Below are positions 58,027 to 64,000 of a stretch of DNA of 64,000 nt, in pieces. The position numbers and the translations under genes were made by a program. The notes under the pieces are model-generated. The model searched no databases, was not told the origin of the DNA, and saw only the letters and a list, made by a program, of their open reading frames with translations. The stretch is from Diospyros lotus (Eukaryota > Streptophyta > Magnoliopsida > Ericales > Ebenaceae). The first letter of the stretch is position 1, and the number at the start of each line of letters is the position of its first letter. The DNA lies in contig NC_068346.1 of the NCBI RefSeq assembly GCF_014633365.1, forward strand, positions 17,443,030 through 17,507,029. Reading direction: 5' to 3'.

Positions 58027-58500
58027 AAGGGGTGGCAATTCGAGTTGACGGGTTATAATTGTGTCATGTCATGTCGAGATACACGTATAACATGTATATG
58101 GCAAACCCGAACACAACTTATTTAATTAATCATGTCAAATCTTTTAACTCGAACATGGACATAGTTATTAAACAGGTGATACAATACAACGCATTTAACT
58201 CGTTCAATTAAACGGGTATAGGTCATATTAGGGAGAATATAACACGTTAATCTATTTATTAAATAGGTCAATCTGATCTCAACATATTAACACCAAAACC
58301 TATTAACACATATAACTTGTTAACACGGAAAAATAGGTTAGTATTTAACACACATTAACATATTAATACACACAAACAGATTAATATATTAACATATTTA
58401 ACTTGTTAACATACAAAAATAGGTTAATATTTAACCTGTTATAACACATATAACCTGTTAAAAATTCAATATATAAATAACTTACATGTAAAATTTGTTG
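58027..58500. mobile_element. Possible hAT-like MITE remnant
   Basis: Starts GGGGTGGCAATTCGAGTTGA, a common end of plant hAT-type MITEs, followed by AT-rich sequence with many TTAACAC and CGGGT-like words. The opposite end was not found. Confidence 0.35.
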
Positions 58501-59124
58501 AGATTTGTTGAGGGAGTAGAAAGAAGAAGATGAGCAAAGAGATGAAAGAGCAGATAGAAGAAGATGAGCAGTGACGAGAGCGAGAAGATGAAAAGGTAAG
58601 GGGTAGGCATATGTTGGATTTACTATTTAGGAATTAGTGTCAGGCTTTTAGGCTGTGTTCTCTTTGCTTTTCAATTTTTAGTTTTGAGTTTTTAATTCAT
58701 TTTCTGTTTTCTGTTTTGGTAATCTGTTTTCAAAAAATTGAAAATGCGTTCTCTTTATCATTTTGAAAAACCATTTTTCAAAATAGAAAACTAGAAAATG
58801 CGTTCTCTTTGAAATTTTGAAAATAATTTAAAAATAATATTTTATTCAATAAATTTAATTATTTAATAAATTAAAACTATTTAAATTTAAATAGATAAAT
58901 AAATTGGCTTGAAAAAAAATAGCAAGTAGGATCATAATGTGATTATAAATAACAAGTATTAAAATAAAAATTAAAGACGTGAACTGGTATTACATAATGT
59001 AATTATAAATTATAAGATTGCATCAAACAATTCAATAACAAGCGAAATTCGATTACAAGTTTTAATACAAATATTAAAAATAAACACAATTTGAAAATTA
59101 AAACAATAAAATAAAATTACAGAC

Positions 59125-60434
59125 TCATGTACGAGTCCCTTGATATTGATTCCACATTTGTGTGGCAATTTGATCTCTGACTTCTCCCATTTGAGCTGTT
59201 TGACTAGTATCAAAATGTATGGCTTCCCGATCTTGGTTTGATTCCGACATATCATCAAATACCATATTATCTACTGAATATTCAGTGAATAACCTGTCTA
59301 AAAAGTCCTCCTGACGAATAAAGTTATGTATTGTGCAACATGCAGTAGGGATTTGTCTTTGCCTACTAAGTGGATAATTTGTTATTAATTTCAAAATAGG
59401 AAATCTTGCCTTCAACACTCCAATGCAACGTTCAATTATGTTCCGACACGAGGAATGTTTATAATTGAACAACTCTTCCTTTCCACGTGGTCCTCCTCGT
59501 CCAAGATAATCACGTAAATGATATCTTCGACCTCGATAAGGGGCAAGAAATCCAGGCATGTTTGGATAGCCAGAATCAACAAGATAAAATTGATCTGCAA
59601 AAAACTATGATTTAAGATTGTAATACAATAAAAATATTTAATACATCATTTGAAGTATTAGAATATACCTCCCCGTGGCATTGGAAAGTTGTTCGAGGGT
59701 CTTGTAACTGCGTCAATAAATACTCGTGAATCATTAGCAGTACCTTCCCATCCAGCATGCACAAATATAAATTTCATATCAAAATTGCATGCCAACATCA
59801 CATTTTGTGTTACATTAGTCTTTCTTCCACAAAAAGATGTTTGTCGTGATGCAGGTACCCAAGCTGCAACATGCGTTCCATCTATTGCACCTATACAATT
59901 CTTAAAGAAAGGATATTTGCGCAAGAGATGCTCATGAGGTCCATTTTGATTTGTAGGGGAGATTATCTCTGTGCCTAATGAACAAACAGCTCGTAAAACA
60001 CGCTTAAACCATTTATGGATTGTGTTGTTGGAATGCTGAAATCTATCGCCAATAATACTATATCTTGTAGTGTGCCCTACAATCATCAAAAACATAGCAA
60101 CACCCTCCTCGACACTAACTTTTTTCCCATCTGTCAACAGCCCTTTATGTTTCAAAGTGTCACAAAAATTCATGAAAACATGTTTCTGCATCCGAAAATT
60201 ACGATGACACACGTCTGGATGTCCATTTAAAATTTCAAGCATGTACATTTTTCCAGTAAGCAATGATGTTCTACAAGGTGTCCTGTCAATAAAAACTCGT
60301 TTATTGGCAACAAAATAACTAAGCATTAGTCTATCACCAATAGACGCATCCAAATCATCTTCTGTAAATAAAAAATCATCATCACTCAAATCTTCATCAG
60401 TCGAATTTTGAACCCAACTTGATTCAGTAGACAT
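59125..60434 (-). CDS. PIF/Harbinger DDE transposase
   Basis: Two exons, 60,434-59,669 and 59,594-59,125, joined by a GT-AG intron, give 411 residues with no stop. It cuts and rejoins element ends. An N-terminal acidic region is followed by a helix-turn-helix-like segment (about 107-150) and the DDE_Tnp_4 catalytic domain. The triad is visible: D185 in IGAIDGTHVAAW, D235 in GWEGTANDSRVF and E310 in NIIERCIGVLK. LVDSGYPN (261-268) and RYHLRDY are further family motifs. ATG 60,434 follows TTTGTGCAG, a possible 3' splice site of a leader intron. The intact frame and triad suggest a recently active enzyme. It resembles HARBI1-type proteins. Confidence 0.88.
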
Positions 60435-60654
60435 CCTTCTGCACAAATATATTTTTAATCAACATCATTATCTACATCAATTATCATTTAATATACTACT
60501 CAAACAACATTATTTATGAAAACTATGAAAACTCAACACATCGATTAAAATAAAACAAGCAAGCATCTGTTTAGAAATATAACATCAAAGTACTAAAAGA
60601 ACACAATAGTCCAAGCTAATAGAAAACACGCAACAAACCAAAATATCAAACAAA

Positions 60655-61655
60655 TCAAAGAAGATTCAAGATAGGTCCTCTCCTAATTTCTGGCATCTCC
60701 ACAAATGACATCCTAAAATCTGGATCCTTAAAAGCCTTCATCGCTTTCATATAATCTTCATTAGACACTCCTTCCATACTATTTAAGATGTCTAGGCAAA
60801 CCTTTTTTGAATACGGATCTGGACTAGTGGCTTCAGAATTGCTAGATTGAATAGACGATTTTCCTTGCATGTGTGCAAGCTTTTCTTTCAGATAAAGCAT
60901 CCTAAGTTCAGTTTCTTCACTTCTCATACTTACTGTAGATGACCACTGAGCTATACAAGCCTCAAGTTTTTCACTTTTATTGGTCTTGGATTCCTTGCGT
61001 CGTCGTTTGTCATGACGAATACTTGTAACTTCATCATATTCATCATCATTTTGTTGCGCACGTACATGCACTCCCCTGTTCAGAAAATCATCTTCTATCT
61101 GCCTTTCTTCCTCTGATGTTGGAGGAAGTTGAGTGGAAGCATTGCCTAAACCTCCGGTGGCTGTAGTCCCGCCAAATATCTCTCCAAGAACTGCATAATG
61201 CTTACATCCTTCCTTCTTGAATATTTTGTACTTAGCCTTGTTTATCTGCATTCATGAAAATAAGCCATATTACTAAGCTGTATATAGTAAAAGAATATAA
61301 TGTCACAAATAAAAAATGGTGAAAATACCGTAAAAAAATGTTGCCAAACTTCCTCTGCAGCATCAACTTTGTTGGTATTTGGATCCCATGTAACACCTGT
61401 ATGCCCTACCAGTTCAGCGAACAAGCGATGCACTTTACGTAAACGGTTCCACTTACCCTTCAGTCTATCTATCCCATAATCCATTTTTGTGAGACCAATC
61501 ATGTCTTGATTGATCTTGCCCCATTCGTCTTTCGTGAATGTAGAGCATTGCAATTTTCCTGCTTTCACGTTGTCATAAAGTATCCCGATAAAAGCATGTT
61601 CATTCTCATCAGGCCATGACATTGGTTCCTTAGTCTTACCTCTGTGACCACCCAT
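60655..61655 (-). CDS. Myb/SANT-like DNA-binding protein of PIF/Harbinger element
   Basis: Two exons, 61,655-61,329 and 61,245-60,655, intron phase 0, 305 residues. Residues 11-108 form a Myb/SANT-like domain with regularly placed Trp (14, 45, 69, 90, 104) and KGKWNRLRK. A basic cluster KRRRKESK (189-196) may be a nuclear localisation signal. The C-terminal part is helical and acidic. In PIF/Harbinger elements this partner protein binds the ends and helps the transposase enter the nucleus. It lies upstream of the transposase in the same direction. Host plants also have domesticated relatives, but adjacency to the transposase supports element ownership. Confidence 0.82.
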
Positions 61656-62009
61656 ATTCTCTATTCAAGACATATAATAAATATCAACTACTTAACCAAG
61701 TGCAAATCCAAAATTTTACCTATGGGGAGGGCATATAGCATACAAAGATCTACAAGCAAGCTCATGATATAGTAATGTAGAAATAGAGATCAGATGATAA
61801 AACCCCAACAAGCTAGTAAAGTTTACCTACTCCAATTAATAATTTGTTGCTTTTAGTTCTTATTCCATGCAAGTAACCATGCAATTAGAGATATCATTCT
61901 TAGCAAATACAAACAACTAAGGTCTTGAAGTTTAAAGAGAAATATAAGACGTAATGATGGTAGAGAGGGATTATGATTGTCATGTACCTATGCACTGTGC
62001 TTTAACAAA

Positions 62010-62012
<3 letters not shown>

Positions 62013-62053
<41 letters not shown>
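62013..62053. repeat. (AAT)n microsatellite
   Basis: About 13 AAT units, nearly pure, ending at an AATAGT interruption. Confidence 0.95.
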
Positions 62054-62344
62054 GTAATATATAGTACTGAAACAACATGCGTATGCCCTTAATTTTAACT
62101 TTTAAACACACATCACTACTCAAATTTCCCAGTGCTACTATCTATTACTAGGCTACCAAGTTAACTGTAAATGTTTATACATTTACTTTAAAAAAAAAAT
62201 TCTGATAAACTGTTTTTACTATATAGTTTAGTAAAAAATGATGTCATTTTTTTAATATTTTGGTTGGTTCGATTATAAATGTTTTTACTATATAATTTAC
62301 TATATATTTCTGCCTGCCTCGGTTGGCAGGTCATCATCAGAAGT

Positions 62345-62870
62345 GTGTAGCCAAAGGACAATACCTTATCAAACATCTCGTGTAAAACAGACTCCTCAAC
62401 ATCTACTGCCGACTTCTTGTTACTTCTCCCTTCTTCTAAGGCACTCTCCTCTCGGTCAAGACTTTTTCTTCCCCTCAATAAACTACCCTGACAGTCCCCT
62501 TTATCCTTTTCCAGCTTGCCTGTCGTTTGCCAAACCTTTTCCTTTGCTGTAGTTGATGCTAATCTGTTGTTCTCAAAATTAAAAGTTCGGCCATTTTCAC
62601 TAGGTATAATGTTCCTCGGATTCTCTATCCCCCCCCCCCCCCAATTCACAAGAGACTTCACGGGTTCAATAACTCTATGACAAGGGAATCTTATAGAGGA
62701 AAATGATGGTGAGTCAGTCAATAATGAATGGTCGACAGAAGGATTGTGCACAAGTGGAGATATACTTGCACCAAATTTAACCAAGTTGTCAGCATCAGGA
62801 GAGCTGCCACCGTAACTGCTGCTACATTGGGTGCTAGTAATGACTAATGAGAGGGGATGAGCTTAAGAAT
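62345..62870 (-). pseudogene. GRAS (SCL14/SCL33-like) N-terminal fragment
   Basis: An open frame from about 62,870 to 62,345. It contains SSYGGSSPDADNLVKFG, then GRKSLDREESALEEGRSNKK and EESVLHEMFDKVL. The last two blocks match the linker that precedes the GRAS domain in LISCL-type SCARECROW-like regulators. The sequence then diverges and no GRAS domain follows; no start region is readable upstream. A 14-base C run (62,629-62,642) encodes the GGGG in NWGGGG and is a slippage site. Best read as a gene fragment truncated at both ends. A remote alternative is an exon with donor GTATTG at 62,364. Confidence 0.45.
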
Positions 62871-64000
62871 GAAGAATGATGCTTGGGCTTCAGTTAGATA
62901 CTTCTTTAATACCCTGATAAAAGGCATAATCATCATACATATATAGTAGGATTACATGTCACTGCAAGTTTGGATTAGAGATGCCTTTGATTTAGACATG
63001 ATAATCCTTGACTCAAATTATTTCGTTTGTTTGTTGTAATCTAAGGATTGAGAAGAAGATGCATGCATGCCTACATGCGATTATTTTTCTAATAAACGTG
63101 TTGGAAATATTTTTGGTACTAATGTCATCATATGAGGTCGTCCGATTCTACTACTAGGCCATACCACTACTAAGGACAAAATCTCTCTATATAATACAAA
63201 TGGATAAAAGAATGAAGGAATCAATCAAGAATAAACAAAACCTATTTAGATTAGTAGAAAGAATTAGAATTAAATAAGCTAGCAGCTAGACAGAGAGGTA
63301 AAGTGGTACCAGCAATGCAAATAATTTGCCCACTACAGTAAGTAATGCCAAGACCATGACATGAAGAAAATTAAATCACAATGGAAGATGAAGTTAATTC
63401 AACAACTTGGAAGATGAAGTTAATTGCATAGCAAGTATCTCTTCGATAGTGGAATAAGAGATATCATTCTTATTCCACACATGGGACCTTTCGCTAATCT
63501 GTTGCTTTCTTTTGGTGGATTGGGCAATTTTTTCAAATAAATGTGCAATCTTTTTCAAAAGAAATACACAACTTTTGTCATCTTGGATAAAAAGTAAAGG
63601 AGAAAAGATAGTCCCATGGGGCTTAGTTGCATAGTATGAGCCATTTGAGAGAAACAATCCACAGCAAAATAATGAAAGATACAACAATATCTTGTTGAAC
63701 CCCACGACAAGATTATGGCCTACAGGCTACAGTATTATTTATTTATTTTGGTTTGAATTATATTGAAAGTATTTTTATCTAGTTATTTCTGCACAATATA
63801 TATAGTGGTAGAATAGGTTAGAAAAAGCACATATATTGATGCTTTTGAAGCTCTGAAAGTGTGGTAAGAACGTATGCACTCTCATATAATTTTCCAAATC
63901 TAAGTCTAACAAAATATATATATTTTAACAGTTGAAGCCTATGCATGGTGCAACCATCATCAAAATATATATATTCAAAAGTAAAATGCCCAACCTATCA
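62871..64000. other. Unassigned right end
   Basis: No domain, TIR or LTR is recognised. A 103-codon frame (63,705-63,394, -) begins with a hydrophobic stretch but has no recognisable family and no supporting context; I do not call it. Confidence 0.4.

Larger units (their letters stand above)
58651..61700 (-). mobile_element. PIF/Harbinger DNA transposon, near complete
   Basis: A class II element with both proteins of autonomous PIF/Harbinger elements: a Myb/SANT-like protein (61,655-60,655) and a DDE transposase (60,434-59,125), on one strand. The left end is likely GGCTGTGTTCTCTTTGCTTT at 58,651, preceded by TTA (58,648-58,650), the usual target trinucleotide. Subterminal GAAAATGCGTTCTCTTT repeats follow (58,739 and 58,794). 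I could not find the matching right TIR, so the right limit is approximate. Confidence 0.75.

Noticed and set aside
63394..63705. 103-codon minus-strand frame with a hydrophobic N-terminus
   Set aside because: No recognisable domain, no splice partner and no context; could be chance in AT-rich DNA.

Overview
This is a stretch of plant nuclear DNA, almost certainly from a flowering plant: it has spliced genes with GT-AG introns, many classes of plant retrotransposon, initiator-Met primer binding sites and plant-type DNA transposons. I cannot name the species. Only one ordinary host gene can be read complete: a six-exon gene at 28,123-32,642 (+) for a 269-residue SAM-dependent methyltransferase of the YtqB/MnmM type (bacterial members modify the tRNA wobble uridine). 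A fragment of a GRAS-family (SCL14/SCL33-like) gene lies near the right end. The rest is nested mobile DNA.

Layout. 1-1,143: pieces of two Ty3/gypsy-type LTRs. 1,150-7,931: a degenerate L1-type LINE (+) split by an intact Cassandra-type TRIM (1,532-2,175, TSD GTTAA) and by a 2.4-kb solo LTR. 8,171-8,570: a promoter plus non-coding first exon, duplicated at 54,320-54,690. 8,690-12,660: remains of a Tat-lineage gypsy element. 12,860-26,651: a 13.8-kb composite built from a gag-only (TR-GAG-like) LTR retrotransposon in opposite orientations, with a young Copia element (13,850-19,278, TSD ATTTT) nested in its leader. 28,123-32,642: the methyltransferase gene. 33,857-34,569: a GC-ended TIR element. 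35,986-40,773: a gypsy element reduced to 5' LTR, gag, protease and RT, fused in frame to a SIRE-like Copia fragment (to 42,566). 42,780-50,000: a large inverted repeat around a LINE fragment, each arm split by a different solo LTR with perfect TSDs. 50,520-54,218: another LTR and a LINE 3' end. 55,200-57,932: two palindromic TIR/foldback elements. 58,651 to about 61,700: a PIF/Harbinger element with two intact, intron-bearing genes (Myb/SANT-like protein and DDE transposase), then a GRAS fragment.

The most unusual structure is the composite at 12,860-26,651. Three copies of a gag-only LTR element are arranged so that both outer ends are the 5' ends of LTRs, facing away from each other, and the same 5 bp (GTCGA) lies immediately outside both. 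That suggests two cDNAs were joined tail to tail before one integration event. The result also puts gag in sense and antisense on one strand, a natural hairpin locus. The only gag copy with an open frame (268 residues, CCHC knuckle) is in this composite. All calls come from reading the sequence; no database search was run.
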